Source: SMWN01 sp965261165
Lineage (GTDB): Bacteria; Pseudomonadota; Gammaproteobacteria; Eutrophobiales; Eutrophobiaceae
Direction of reading: 5' to 3'
DNA: 64,000 bases
Assembly: GCA_965261165.1 (NCBI GenBank)
Contig: OZ253445.1
Coordinates: forward strand, 1,922,001 to 1,986,000
In this document: positions 1-8,620 of the stretch, in pieces
How the letters are laid out: every line of letters begins with the position of its first letter
Position numbering within the stretch: the stretch's first letter is position 1
Notes under the pieces: model-generated
Told to the model about the DNA's origin: nothing
The model's database searches: none
What the model saw: the letters and a program-made list of their open reading frames with translations, nothing else
Program-made: the position numbers and the translations under genes

Positions 1-60
1 TTATTAATTCCCCGAAAATTTACAAGGGATTCTGTAAGGATAGTATGATTGTAGTGCATA

Positions 61-96
61 AGTCTATAACAGCTAGGAAGTCTATAACAGCTAGGA
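61..96. repeat. 18-bp perfect tandem duplication
   Basis: Two head-to-tail copies of an 18-bp unit (AGTCTATAACAGCTAGGA). A second short duplication, about 15 bp with unit GATATTTTCTATA, lies at 159-186. Neither is in a recognisable gene. They belong to a window-wide pattern of recent short duplications. Confidence 0.85.
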
Positions 97-190
97 AAGT
101 TGAACTTTATAAAAGTTCACGCGAAGGGCTGTGCTAGAGCTGGTTAGAGGATGAAAGCGATATTTTCTATAGAGATATTTTCTATATGAT

Positions 191-299
191 GGGCTTGTCG
201 GAAAATGGAGTTTTTAGCTTGTTGTGAATATTTAAGTCCTTGTTATTAAACATTTTATTTTCTTAAAATTGGACTGATTCTGAATTAACCGACAAGCTC
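191..299. mobile_element. 109-bp MITE, copy 1
   Basis: A 109-bp element with 11-bp terminal inverted repeats (GGGCTTGTCGG at the left, CCGACAAGCTC at the right, one mismatch). It is flanked by a direct 5-bp duplication, ATGAT, at 186-190 and 300-304. A second copy of the same length lies at 55247-55355 with a different 5-bp duplication. It has no coding capacity, so a transposase supplied elsewhere is inferred. Confidence 0.85.
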
Positions 300-353
300 A
301 TGATGTATTATTATTTATCATTAATAAATTTGACTAAGTCATTAATAATTATA

Positions 354-529
354 GAGACCTTTGCATTATTCAAAACCACCGAACAAAACATATAGGTAAC
401 AATTATTTATAAAAAATTTCCCCTCAATCGTCGCATCAACACCGATGAATAATCTTTAAAAAGGTCTTTAGAATGGTCTTACTTTTAGCTTGTTTCGGCA
501 GAATTTAGTATGGATTATGCAAGGGTCTC
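354..529. mobile_element. 176-bp MITE-like element with GAGACC ends
   Basis: The left end GAGACCTTTGCATTATTCA and the right end TGGATTATGCAAGGGTCTC are imperfect inverted repeats. Related end sequences recur at 15079, 16380-16450 and 63890-63973. The ends resemble those of IS5/IS1031-group insertion sequences, which is an inference from memory. No transposase is present. Confidence 0.7.
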
Positions 530-801
530 TGAAATGGTTATTAATGGTAAAAACGTATAAACTAAATTTCCAAAGTTATAGTTTTGAAATGGTTTTTGAA
601 ATGGTTAAGTGTTTAAAGCGGATATTTATTTGTTAGTACGGTGATAAACCATTCCCAGGCATGTGTGATATACATTCCTAAACATGTGTGGTATATTCCA
701 GACTGTCGAAGCATCAGACTCACATGCTTTGAAGTTGGCAGCTTCCATTGTTGCGCTGCATCAACAAAGAGTGCGTAAGTAGTTGGTGACAAAGTTATAA
801 A

Positions 802-960
802 GTGGTGTACAATGTTCCTCCTGCTCGTAGATTTGGAGCAGGAAATCACTACGGACGAACTTACCCGCACAAGTGGTTAGTGCTTCCGCGACAGCTAGCT
901 AAAAGTACTGGCCTAGCAGATTTTAAAGAGAAGCATAAATTTGAAGTAAGAAGTAACTGA
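802..960 (+). pseudogene. C-terminal remnant of an unrecognised protein
   Basis: An open frame from a GTG at 802 to TGA at 958-960 encodes about 52 residues with protein-like composition (it contains GRTYPHKWLVLPRQLAKS). It is closed upstream by a stop at 787-789, so only a tail survives. I do not recognise the family. The opposite-strand open frame at 613-870 overlaps it and looks less protein-like. Confidence 0.3.
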
Positions 961-1260
961 TTTTTGAAGTAATTGTTTAAGAGAATAAATTTCAGCTTGG
1001 GGAATTATTGTAATTTTTTATAGATGTCTGATAACAATATAGAATATATGGCAATAGCAAGTTCTTGTTTCAACCAACTGCACGGTCTGTGTCGCTCGGT
1101 TGTTTTTTCGCGTGACAATATTTCTGTTCCAACTTGTTCTATCTCAAGTAAAAATTCTTTAAATTACTACTCTCTTGATGCCTGTTGATCTCAGGGCGTT
1201 AGGGGTTTTTTGTATATAGCATGAGATCAAATATGATTAACCAACATGATCACAACTAAT
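961..1260. other. intergenic region upstream of xoxF
   Basis: About 300 bp of AT-rich DNA with no gene visible. It should carry the xoxF promoter, but no well-spaced -35/-10 pair stands out. A strong purine-rich Shine-Dalgarno (GAGAGGAGGAGG) lies at 1261-1272, directly before the xoxF start. Confidence 0.5.
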
Positions 1261-1274
1261 GAGAGGAGGAGGTC

Positions 1275-3176
1275 ATGAGTAAAATATCTTTTAAATCGGT
1301 GGTAATCGCCGCGATCGCACTGGTGGTGCCTGTGGTAGCGTCTGCGAATGACGAAGTTCGTAGCCTGATACAGAATCCTAACTATTGGGCGTTCCCTGGT
1401 GGTAACTACAGCAATCACCGTTATTCTGCATTGAAGCAAATCAATAATAAGAATGCTGGTAAAGTAACAGCTGCATGGACATTTTCAACAGGTGTTCTAC
1501 GTGGTCACGAAGGTGGTCCTCTGGTACTGCCTACTTCTGCAACTGGTCTGCCTGGCGATACTCTGTACATCCATGCTGCTTTTCCAAACAACACGTTTGC
1601 GATTGACTTGGATACATTGGGCATCATCTGGCATTACGAGCCACAACAGGATTTCGACGTAACTGTTCCAGTTATGTGCTGTGATACTGTTAACCGTGGT
1701 CTTAGTTATTCAATGGGTCAGATTTATTTGCTGCAAGCAGATACCACATTGGTGGCTCTGGATGCTAAAACAGGTAAAGCCAACTGGTCATCAAAAAATG
1801 GTGCAGATATTCCAGCTAGCTTGGGCGGCCCTTATGGTCCTACATCCGGTATGACCAATACCAGTGCTCCACACGCAATCAAAGACAAAGTCGTCGTTGG
1901 TTGTTCTGGTGCTGAGTTTGGCGTTCGTTGTTGGTTGGCTGCGTACAATGCAAAAGATGGTAGTCTTGCATGGCGTGCTTTCAGTATGGGTCCCGATGCA
2001 GACATGCTTTTCGACTCAAATACAACCTCATTGGGCAAGAAAGTTGGTAAAGATTCCAGCTTGAAAACTTGGAAAGGTGATCAATGGAAACAAGGTGGTG
2101 GCTCTACTTGGGGTTATTGGCCTGCTGATTTCAACGAAAACTTGGTCTACTACGGTAATGGCAACCCTGGAACTTGGAACCCGGTTGTTCGTCCTGGCGA
2201 CAATAAATGGTCTATGACTATTTTCGCTCGTGATATCGATACTGGTGTTGCACGTTGGGTCTATCAGATGACTCCTCATGACGAGTGGGACTATGATGGT
2301 GTTAACGAAATGATCTTGGCTGACATGAAAGTCAAAGGTAAAATGACCAAAGCATTGGTTCATTTTGACCGTAACGGCTTTGGGTATACCATGGATCGTG
2401 TAACGGGTGCTTTGTTAGTTGCTGAAAAGTTCGATCCAGCAGTGAACTGGGCAACAGGCGTTGATCTGAAAACGGGTCTGCCACAACGTGTTGCTGCTTA
2501 CAGTACAGGCGGAAATGGTGAAGATGTTGTTACTAAAGACATCTGTCCTGCAGCTCTGGGTTCAAAAGATCAACAGCCTGCTTCTTACTCACCAAGCACA
2601 GGTCTTTTCTATGTGCCTACCAACCATGTATGTATGACTTACGAACCAGTTAGTTATGCTGCTGGTGGTAACAAGTATGTTTCAGGTCAGGCTTTCGTGA
2701 ATGCAAACTTAACCATGTATCCTGCGGGTGCGGTGTGTCCGGATTGTCCGAACAACAATGCAGCAAAAGACAACATGGGTAACATGATTGCATGGGATGC
2801 TAGCAAAGGTAAGATCGTATGGTCTATCAATGAGCAGTATTCGGTATGGTCAGGTGTGCTTTCCACGGCTGGTAACGTAGTTTATTACGGTAACCTTGAA
2901 GGTTGGGCAAAAGCTGTAGATGCTAAGACAGGTAAACTTCTTTGGAAGTTTAAAACTCCTTCAGGCATCATTGGCAGCTTCAATAGCTGGGCGCACAATG
3001 GCAAGCAGTATGTTGGTGTGTTATCAGGTATTGGTGGTTGGGCTGGTGCAGTTGCTGCCATCCCAGGTTTAGCCGCAGCTCCTGATACAGCAGCACTTGG
3101 TGCTGTTGGCGGTTACAGAGGTCTGTTGAAGGCTTCACGTGCTGGTGGTACTTTGATGGTGTTCTCACTGCCTTAA
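1275..3176 (+). CDS. xoxF: Lanthanide-dependent PQQ methanol dehydrogenase XoxF
   Basis: Periplasmic quinoprotein that oxidises methanol to formaldehyde or formate, passing electrons to a periplasmic carrier. The 633-residue length fits XoxF. Residues 1-24 form a Sec signal peptide ending VASA. The vicinal Cys135-Cys136 pair of the PQQ pocket is present. Metal-site candidates are Glu213 (SGAEFG), Asn295 (NGNPG) and Asp339. Asp341, in WDYDGVNE, is the extra aspartate that marks lanthanide enzymes; calcium MxaF enzymes have Ala there. The start follows a strong Shine-Dalgarno. An intrinsic terminator closes the gene, and the pseudoazurin and xoxJ genes lie downstream. No xoxG cytochrome gene is visible nearby. 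Confidence 0.97.
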   Translation: MSKISFKSVVIAAIALVVPVVASANDEVRSLIQNPNYWAFPGGNYSNHRYSALKQINNKNAGKVTAAWTFSTGVLRGHEGGPLVLPTSATGLPGDTLYIHAAFPNNTFAIDLDTLGIIWHYEPQQDFDVTVPVMCCDTVNRGLSYSMGQIYLLQADTTLVALDAKTGKANWSSKNGADIPASLGGPYGPTSGMTNTSAPHAIKDKVVVGCSGAEFGVRCWLAAYNAKDGSLAWRAFSMGPDADMLFDSNTTSLGKKVGKDSSLKTWKGDQWKQGGGSTWGYWPADFNENLVYYGNGNPGTWNPVVRPGDNKWSMTIFARDIDTGVARWVYQMTPHDEWDYDGVNEMILADMKVKGKMTKALVHFDRNGFGYTMDRVTGALLVAEKFDPAVNWATGVDLKTGLPQRVAAYSTGGNGEDVVTKDICPAALGSKDQQPASYSPSTGLFYVPTNHVCMTYEPVSYAAGGNKYVSGQAFVNANLTMYPAGAVCPDCPNNNAAKDNMGNMIAWDASKGKIVWSINEQYSVWSGVLSTAGNVVYYGNLEGWAKAVDAKTGKLLWKFKTPSGIIGSFNSWAHNGKQYVGVLSGIGGWAGAVAAIPGLAAAPDTAALGAVGGYRGLLKASRAGGTLMVFSLP

Positions 3177-3219
3177 GTAGTACTTAACACGTTACGAACT
3201 GCGGTTCGTAAGTAGTTGC

Positions 3220-3258
3220 AAGAAGCCCCGATTTTTTTGTCGGGGCTTCTTTATGTTT
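3220..3258 (+). terminator. Intrinsic terminator after xoxF
   Basis: The inverted repeat AGAAGCCCCGA / TCGGGGCTTCT closes around a short T-rich loop and is followed by TTTATGTTTT. A smaller hairpin (TTACGAAC-TGCG-GTTCGTAA, 3192-3211) lies just after the stop codon. xoxF is therefore probably mainly monocistronic. Confidence 0.9.
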
Positions 3259-3335
3259 TAAGAAAATGGTATTGTCTATATTAAAGAGAATATCTCTATC
3301 AGTCTGGACATTAATTTCGGAAAAGTTCCACAACT

Positions 3336-3365
3336 ATAAGTAAGAACTTTATAAGTAAGAACTTT
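3336..3365. repeat. 15-bp perfect tandem duplication upstream of pseudoazurin
   Basis: Two adjacent copies of ATAAGTAAGAACTTT lie in the 350-bp gap between the xoxF terminator and the pseudoazurin gene. The rest of that gap (3260-3600) shows no gene. It must hold the promoter of the pseudoazurin-xoxJ unit. Confidence 0.85.
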
Positions 3366-3610
3366 GTCCTATTCTTCAGGCCGTAAGTAGTGGTGTAATC
3401 TGAATGAGAATTTATGAACGCATTCACAATCAGGCCTAGGCGCTCTAGGAGAATATGTTGTTTAACAGACATTGGAATTGAATTTATAGGGTAGATTCAT
3501 CAAAATTAAAAAATCATGTCTATACCTAAAAAGGTTATAAATATTTGAGCGTGGCGTTGTTGTAAATTCAATTTTTTAAATAGCGCGAAACATTACCGGA
3601 GAAGGTTAAG

Positions 3611-4033
3611 ATGGAAATAATGAAAATTGCTACAAAATTTGCTGCTCTATCAGTATTGCTCGTATCCTTTAACGTAATTGCTGAAGAACATGTGGTTTCA
3701 GCAGGTGCAACTAATTTTAAACCATTGCACTTATTTGTTAAGCCTGGTGATACCGTAAAATGGACGAATATGACTATTCACGATTCACAGTCAATGGACG
3801 GCTTGATACCAGAAGGTGCTAAACCTTGGAAATCGAATATTGGCCAGGAAATCGCAGTAACATTGGACACAGAAGGTGTTTATATTTACAAATGCAACCC
3901 ACATTACTCGGTTGGTATGATCGGTGCGATTATTGTTGGCGAAGCAAACAATATGGAGCAAATTCAGGCCAATGCTAAAGGCAGAGAGAAGGGTGTTATC
4001 TTTAAGCTGAAGAAGAAATTGGCAGCAAAATAA
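3611..4033 (+). CDS. Pseudoazurin-type blue copper protein
   Basis: Periplasmic type I copper electron carrier of 140 residues. The signal peptide ends near VIAEE. The copper ligands fit pseudoazurin: an upstream His in the segment MTIHDSQ, and Cys, His and Met in KCNPHYSVGMIG with C-x2-H-x4-M spacing. The PEGAKPWKS segment and the lysine-rich C-terminal helix also match pseudoazurins. It lies between xoxF and xoxJ, where methylotrophs normally encode the cytochrome c acceptor XoxG. I infer that it accepts electrons from XoxF. An alternative role in denitrification has no support from neighbouring genes. An in-frame ATG three codons downstream is an equally possible start. Confidence 0.92.
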   Translation: MEIMKIATKFAALSVLLVSFNVIAEEHVVSAGATNFKPLHLFVKPGDTVKWTNMTIHDSQSMDGLIPEGAKPWKSNIGQEIAVTLDTEGVYIYKCNPHYSVGMIGAIIVGEANNMEQIQANAKGREKGVIFKLKKKLAAK

Positions 4034-4050
4034 ACCGGTAATAACAATTG

Positions 4051-4962
4051 ATGAACATGTTTAAAATATCTACATATGTTAAGAAATCAGGGCGAAGAGC
4101 ACTCGCTCTGATTTTAATTCCGACCCTCTGTTTTGTCAGCAGCATTGCTATTGCTGAAGAATCTGGGTATGAGAAGCGACCTATCCTCAAGGTCTGTGCC
4201 GATCCCGCATTGATGCCATTCTCTAATAAAAATGAAGAAGGCCTAGAAAATAAGATTGCTGAATTATTAGCTAAAGATCTCGGGGCTGAACTCAAATATG
4301 AGTGGTTCCCACAGCGAATAGGGTTCATTCGCAATACGCTCAGTTCTGAAGTAAACGGCAAATATAAATGCGACTTGGTCTTGAGTGTGCCGGAACATTT
4401 TGAGTTGGCGGCAACGACCAAGCCTTATTATGCATCAACTTATTCATTGGTTTATGTAAAAGGGCGAGGGCTGGATAGTGTTACCGAACCGGATATGCTT
4501 GAGACACTGAACGATGAGAGAAAAGATATTAAGTTTGGCTTGTTTGATCGGGGTCCAGCCCAAATATGGGTTTTTCAGCGTAACCTGATGGATAATATGG
4601 TTCCGTATCAATTCCAGTTGGGTGATGCCAGAAAAAACCCCACTGAAATTATCTTGAATGACCTGCTTGATGGAAAATTCGATGCAACCATCGTTTGGGG
4701 ACCAACAGCAGCATATTATGGCAAACGAAATAAAGATAGAGGTGAGCTGGTTATCCTTCCTCTGAAGGATGATCCAAAAGTCCCAGAGATGAAATTTGTC
4801 TTCAATATGTCTATGGCTGTCAGACGTACTGATTCAGAATGGAGAGAACAATTAAATGGATTAATTGATAAATATCAGGAAGATATCAACGCTATTATTA
4901 GCAGCTACGATATTCCACTTGTAGAAGTAATGCCAAAGCCTGCCCCTGAAGATGACGATTAG
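4051..4962 (+). CDS. xoxJ: XoxJ, periplasmic binding-protein-like methanol dehydrogenase accessory protein
   Basis: A 303-residue secreted protein of the solute-binding protein family 3 fold. It has a signal peptide (hydrophobic run, then IAIAEES) and the opening VCADPALMPFSNK typical of MxaJ/XoxJ proteins. The family is thought to help activate or assemble methanol dehydrogenase. It starts 17 bp after the pseudoazurin stop, so the two are probably co-transcribed. A TTG directly before the ATG would lengthen it by one residue; the ATG is preferred. The C-terminus is acidic (PEDDD). Its position near xoxF is the main reason for calling XoxJ rather than a generic binding protein. Confidence 0.88.
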   Translation: MNMFKISTYVKKSGRRALALILIPTLCFVSSIAIAEESGYEKRPILKVCADPALMPFSNKNEEGLENKIAELLAKDLGAELKYEWFPQRIGFIRNTLSSEVNGKYKCDLVLSVPEHFELAATTKPYYASTYSLVYVKGRGLDSVTEPDMLETLNDERKDIKFGLFDRGPAQIWVFQRNLMDNMVPYQFQLGDARKNPTEIILNDLLDGKFDATIVWGPTAAYYGKRNKDRGELVILPLKDDPKVPEMKFVFNMSMAVRRTDSEWREQLNGLIDKYQEDINAIISSYDIPLVEVMPKPAPEDDD

Positions 4963-4998
4963 TTGCCCACCAAAATAGAGTTTAGACGTAATCACTAA

Positions 4999-5769
4999 AT
5001 GATTAGATATTTACCACTGTTAGTAGTTTTTCTTTTGAGTCCATTCTCAGTTTTTGCTGAGGAAGGCAGTGAAAAAAAAATGGGACCACAAATTGGCTCT
5101 ATTGAAGATTCGGGGATGGTTAATCCGGATGAATATGAATTTTCAAATGCAGAAAATAAATTATGGATGGATAAACATTTATTAAACATAGAGCAGCCAG
5201 TAAGATTGCACTATGAATTTGAAAAAACGGGTTCTTACGAAGAAGGGTTTTTCGATGATGTCTATCTGGATATTATTGAAATAAATGAAGACGGTACAAG
5301 GAATACTGCCTTACAATTCTTTACGCAAGAAAAAAGTCAGAAAGTCTCGCCAAGTAATGTCACGAACATAACAGGGAATCCAGTAATAGGTGTATATTTG
5401 CAAGGTGATGTTTATGAAATGAATCGACTGACAGAAGGTCATTGGAAGTATTTTCATAAGCAGATCAAGCTGGCAATGGCAAATAGCAATAAAAGTGAGG
5501 CTGTGACTATTGAATTTGATGGTAAACAATATCAGGGAGAGAAAATCGTTCTACATCCATATAGCAGGATTGATAATAGAAGTAGATTAAAAGAATTTTC
5601 AGACAAGACCTATGAATTTGTCATGTCAGAAAAAATACCCGGCAAGTTGTATCAAATAAGAACAGTAATTAATGACGTAGAAAGCTCAGATATCCCTTTG
5701 ATTGAAGAAATGCTAACCTTTAAAAGTGTAGATTTCGTTACCGAAGTTGTTGTCAAAAAGGAAAAATAA
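4999..5769 (+). CDS. Secreted protein of unknown function in the xox cluster
   Basis: A 256-residue protein with a clear signal peptide (hydrophobic stretch ending SVFAEEG) and a mature part rich in charged residues and alternating beta-like segments. It has no cysteine, no membrane span after the signal and no motif I recognise. It begins 36 bp after xoxJ in the same direction, so it probably belongs to the pseudoazurin-xoxJ unit and acts in the periplasm with methanol oxidation. That role is inferred from position only. Confidence 0.75.
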   Translation: MIRYLPLLVVFLLSPFSVFAEEGSEKKMGPQIGSIEDSGMVNPDEYEFSNAENKLWMDKHLLNIEQPVRLHYEFEKTGSYEEGFFDDVYLDIIEINEDGTRNTALQFFTQEKSQKVSPSNVTNITGNPVIGVYLQGDVYEMNRLTEGHWKYFHKQIKLAMANSNKSEAVTIEFDGKQYQGEKIVLHPYSRIDNRSRLKEFSDKTYEFVMSEKIPGKLYQIRTVINDVESSDIPLIEEMLTFKSVDFVTEVVVKKEK

Positions 5770-5800
5770 TACTTTGATGAGTCTTAAATGAATTTTCAAT

Positions 5801-5832
5801 AAAAAGGCTGCAATGGTTTGCCAGTCTTTTTA
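5801..5832. terminator. Bidirectional terminator between convergent units
   Basis: An imperfect stem, AAAAAGGCTG paired with CAGTCTTTTT around an 11-nt loop, has A-runs on one side and T-runs on the other. It lies between the rightward xox unit and the leftward fhc-fdh operon and can serve both. Confidence 0.7.
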
Positions 5833-5875
5833 TTGATTAGATACATTATGTCTGATATTGAGTAGTTTGAGAATC

Positions 5876-8620
5876 CTAGTTTACAGATAATTTCACTGCA
5901 CAGAATTTGAATTCAGGAATTTTTGCGCTAGGATCTAGTGCATCATTTACAATCAGGTTAGCAGCTGCCTCATTAAATGTGAATGGCATCATGACGGTAC
6001 CTATCTGAATGTGAGCATCTGCCCGAGCTAGTGCGGTGATTTTTCCTCGACGTGATTCAACCGTAAGTGGTTTACCTGAATTAATCCCAAGTTTAGATAA
6101 ATCTTCGGGGTTAATAGATATACTTGGCCCCGGTTCGATGGCATCCAATACCGTTGCGTGTCTGGTCATTGAGCCGGTATGCCAATGTTCTAACTGTCGG
6201 CCAGTGATAAAAACAACGGGATATTCGTTATCGGTTAATTCTGCAGCCCTAGTATATTCAGCAGGTACAAATCTAGCTTTCCCACTTCTTGTTGGAAATC
6301 CGTCAATAAAAATGACGGGATCACCTGCATCCCCTTCCTTTTCAAGTGGATAAGTCAACGTATCTTCTTTTTCTAATCGTTCCCAGGTCATTCCTGCGAT
6401 ACTTGGCATTGCTTGCCTCATTTCGTTAAAGACATCAGCAGCATCGGCATAATCCCAGTTAAGGTCCAATCTATTCGCTAATTCCTGAATAATCCAAAGA
6501 TCCTGTTTAGCATCACCTGGAGGATTAATCGCTTGCCTACCCATTTGTACACGTCTATCTGTATTCGTGAATGTCCCAGTTTTTTCTGGAAATGCAGATG
6601 CTGGTAGAACCACATCTGCGAATCCTGCAGTCTCGGTCAGGAAGATATCCTGAACCACTAAATGTTCAAGCCTCGCTAAGGCAGCGCGGGTATTATTTAG
6701 ATTTGGATCAGACATGGCGGGATTTTCACCCATAATGTACATGCCATGTAATTTATCATCAGCCACTGCATGCATAATCTCGATGACAGTTAACCCAGGA
6801 TTTGGGTCTAATTTTGCATCCCATAATTTTTCAAAACTTTTCTGAACTGTTGGGTCATTAACTGGTTGATAATCAGGATAAACCATAGGAATCAAACCAA
6901 CATCAGATGCGCCCTGAACATTATTTTGTCCGCGTAAGGGATGCAGTCCTGTACTTGTTCTGCCTATTTGGCCTGTCATTAAAGCCAAAGCAATCAGGCA
7001 GCGTGAATTATCAGTGCCATGTACATGTTGTGAAATTCCCATGCCCCAGAAGATGATGGCTGTCTTTGCATTCGCATACAGTCTGGCAATTTCTTTAATC
7101 TTTTCCGCAGGAATACCACAGAGTAGTTCCGCTTTCTCAACTGTGAAATCTTTCAGACTTTCTTTTAGTTCATCAAACCCTTCCGTGTGTTTTGCAATAT
7201 ATTTATCATCCGTAAGACCTTCTTCAATAATGGTGTGCATCATGCCATTTAAAAGTGCGACATCTGAAGCAGGCTTAATCTGTAGAAAATGACTTGAATG
7301 TAGTGATATATCAGAACCGTAGGGTTCAATAACGATTAATTTACTGCCTTTCTCTGTCGCATTTTTCATAAAGGTTGCTGCAACGGGGTGGTTGTCGTTG
7401 GGTCGCGCACCAATAACAATTATGACTTCAGCATTAACACCGTCGGCCACCTGATTTGATACCGCGCCTGAGCCCAGGCCTTCAAGTAAAGCAGCAACAG
7501 AAGATGCGTGGCAGAGTCGCGTGCAGTGGTCAACATTATTGGTATTGAAACCAGTCCTAACCAATTTCTGAAAGAGATAGGCCTCTTCATTACTGCCTTT
7601 CGCACAGCCGAAACCACAAAGTGATTGAGGTCCTTTTTCTTCACGGATTTTCTTTAATCCATTCGCAGCCACATCCAACGCTTCTTCCCAGCTTGCTTCA
7701 CGAAAATATTTATCTAAATCTTCAGGCTTTACCAGTTCAGATGTTTTTGCAACATTTTCTCTCCGGAGCAGCGGTTTAGTGAGTCGATCGTCATGATGAA
7801 CGTAGTCAAAACCATAACGACCTTTTACACATAATCGGCTCTTATTTGATGGTCCATCGCGCCCGTCAACTTTAAGTATTTTGTCATCTTTAACGTTGAA
7901 GGTAAGTAGGCAGCCAACACCACAATAGGGACAGGTTGATTCGACCTTCTTTTCCGGTTCTATGAGACCAACGCCCTTGGCAGGCATTAATGCGCCAGTA
8001 GGGCAGGCTTGTACGCATTCACCACAGGCAACACAAGAGCTTTCGCCCATAGGCTCGCCCATATCGAATACTATCTCTGACTTAGCCCCCCTGAATGCGT
8101 AGCCGATAACATCATTCACTTGTTCTTCACGACAGGCTCTAATGCAACGCGTACATTGAATGCAGGCATCAAGATTAACCTCGATTGCTGGGTGTGAAAC
8201 ATCAGCTATTGGCTGCTTGCGCGATTTAAATCTCGGTGTGCCAATTTCAAGCTTATCTGCCCAGTAATCCAGTTCGGATTCATTGGAATAGGGTGATTTA
8301 CCCTGTTCTGGCATATCTGACTTCAGTAGTTCCAGTACCATTTTTTGTGACGCCATAGCACGTTCATTATCACTAGAGACTTTCATGCCTTCCGCCGGTT
8401 GCCGACAACAGGAAGGCGCTAGCACACGTTCGCCATCTATCTCAACCATGCAAGCCCGACAGTTCCCATCGGGTCGATAGCCATCCTTGTAACAAAGATG
8501 GGGTATATCTATGTCCGCACGTTTTGCTGCCTGTAAAATTGTTTCTTCACCAAGCGCTTCAACTTCTTTGCCATTGAGCGAGAATTTTACAGATTTCAGA
8601 TATTCTGGATTAGCAGCCAT
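5876..8620 (-). CDS. fdhA: NAD-linked formate dehydrogenase, catalytic alpha subunit
   Basis: Cytoplasmic oxidation of formate to CO2. The 914-residue protein has an N-terminal [2Fe-2S] ferredoxin domain (LCYKDG, GNCRACMVE, SCCRQP), then a two-cluster ferredoxin domain (CIQCTRCIRAC; CVACGECVQACPTGAL), a [4Fe-4S] motif CPYCGVGC and a molybdopterin oxidoreductase body. The segment DHCTRLCHASSV carries the Cys expected as the Mo/W ligand. The start chosen (MAANPEYL) overlaps the fdhB stop as TAATG; a start 12 codons upstream is less likely. It is most like the alpha subunit of Methylorubrum FDH1. It is the last gene of the fhc-fdh operon. Confidence 0.95.
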   Translation of the reverse strand: MAANPEYLKSVKFSLNGKEVEALGEETILQAAKRADIDIPHLCYKDGYRPDGNCRACMVEIDGERVLAPSCCRQPAEGMKVSSDNERAMASQKMVLELLKSDMPEQGKSPYSNESELDYWADKLEIGTPRFKSRKQPIADVSHPAIEVNLDACIQCTRCIRACREEQVNDVIGYAFRGAKSEIVFDMGEPMGESSCVACGECVQACPTGALMPAKGVGLIEPEKKVESTCPYCGVGCLLTFNVKDDKILKVDGRDGPSNKSRLCVKGRYGFDYVHHDDRLTKPLLRRENVAKTSELVKPEDLDKYFREASWEEALDVAANGLKKIREEKGPQSLCGFGCAKGSNEEAYLFQKLVRTGFNTNNVDHCTRLCHASSVAALLEGLGSGAVSNQVADGVNAEVIIVIGARPNDNHPVAATFMKNATEKGSKLIVIEPYGSDISLHSSHFLQIKPASDVALLNGMMHTIIEEGLTDDKYIAKHTEGFDELKESLKDFTVEKAELLCGIPAEKIKEIARLYANAKTAIIFWGMGISQHVHGTDNSRCLIALALMTGQIGRTSTGLHPLRGQNNVQGASDVGLIPMVYPDYQPVNDPTVQKSFEKLWDAKLDPNPGLTVIEIMHAVADDKLHGMYIMGENPAMSDPNLNNTRAALARLEHLVVQDIFLTETAGFADVVLPASAFPEKTGTFTNTDRRVQMGRQAINPPGDAKQDLWIIQELANRLDLNWDYADAADVFNEMRQAMPSIAGMTWERLEKEDTLTYPLEKEGDAGDPVIFIDGFPTRSGKARFVPAEYTRAAELTDNEYPVVFITGRQLEHWHTGSMTRHATVLDAIEPGPSISINPEDLSKLGINSGKPLTVESRRGKITALARADAHIQIGTVMMPFTFNEAAANLIVNDALDPSAKIPEFKFCAVKLSVN

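Noticed and set aside
613..870. 85-codon minus-strand open frame
   Set aside because: Composition is not protein-like, and the opposite strand holds a more convincing C-terminal remnant.
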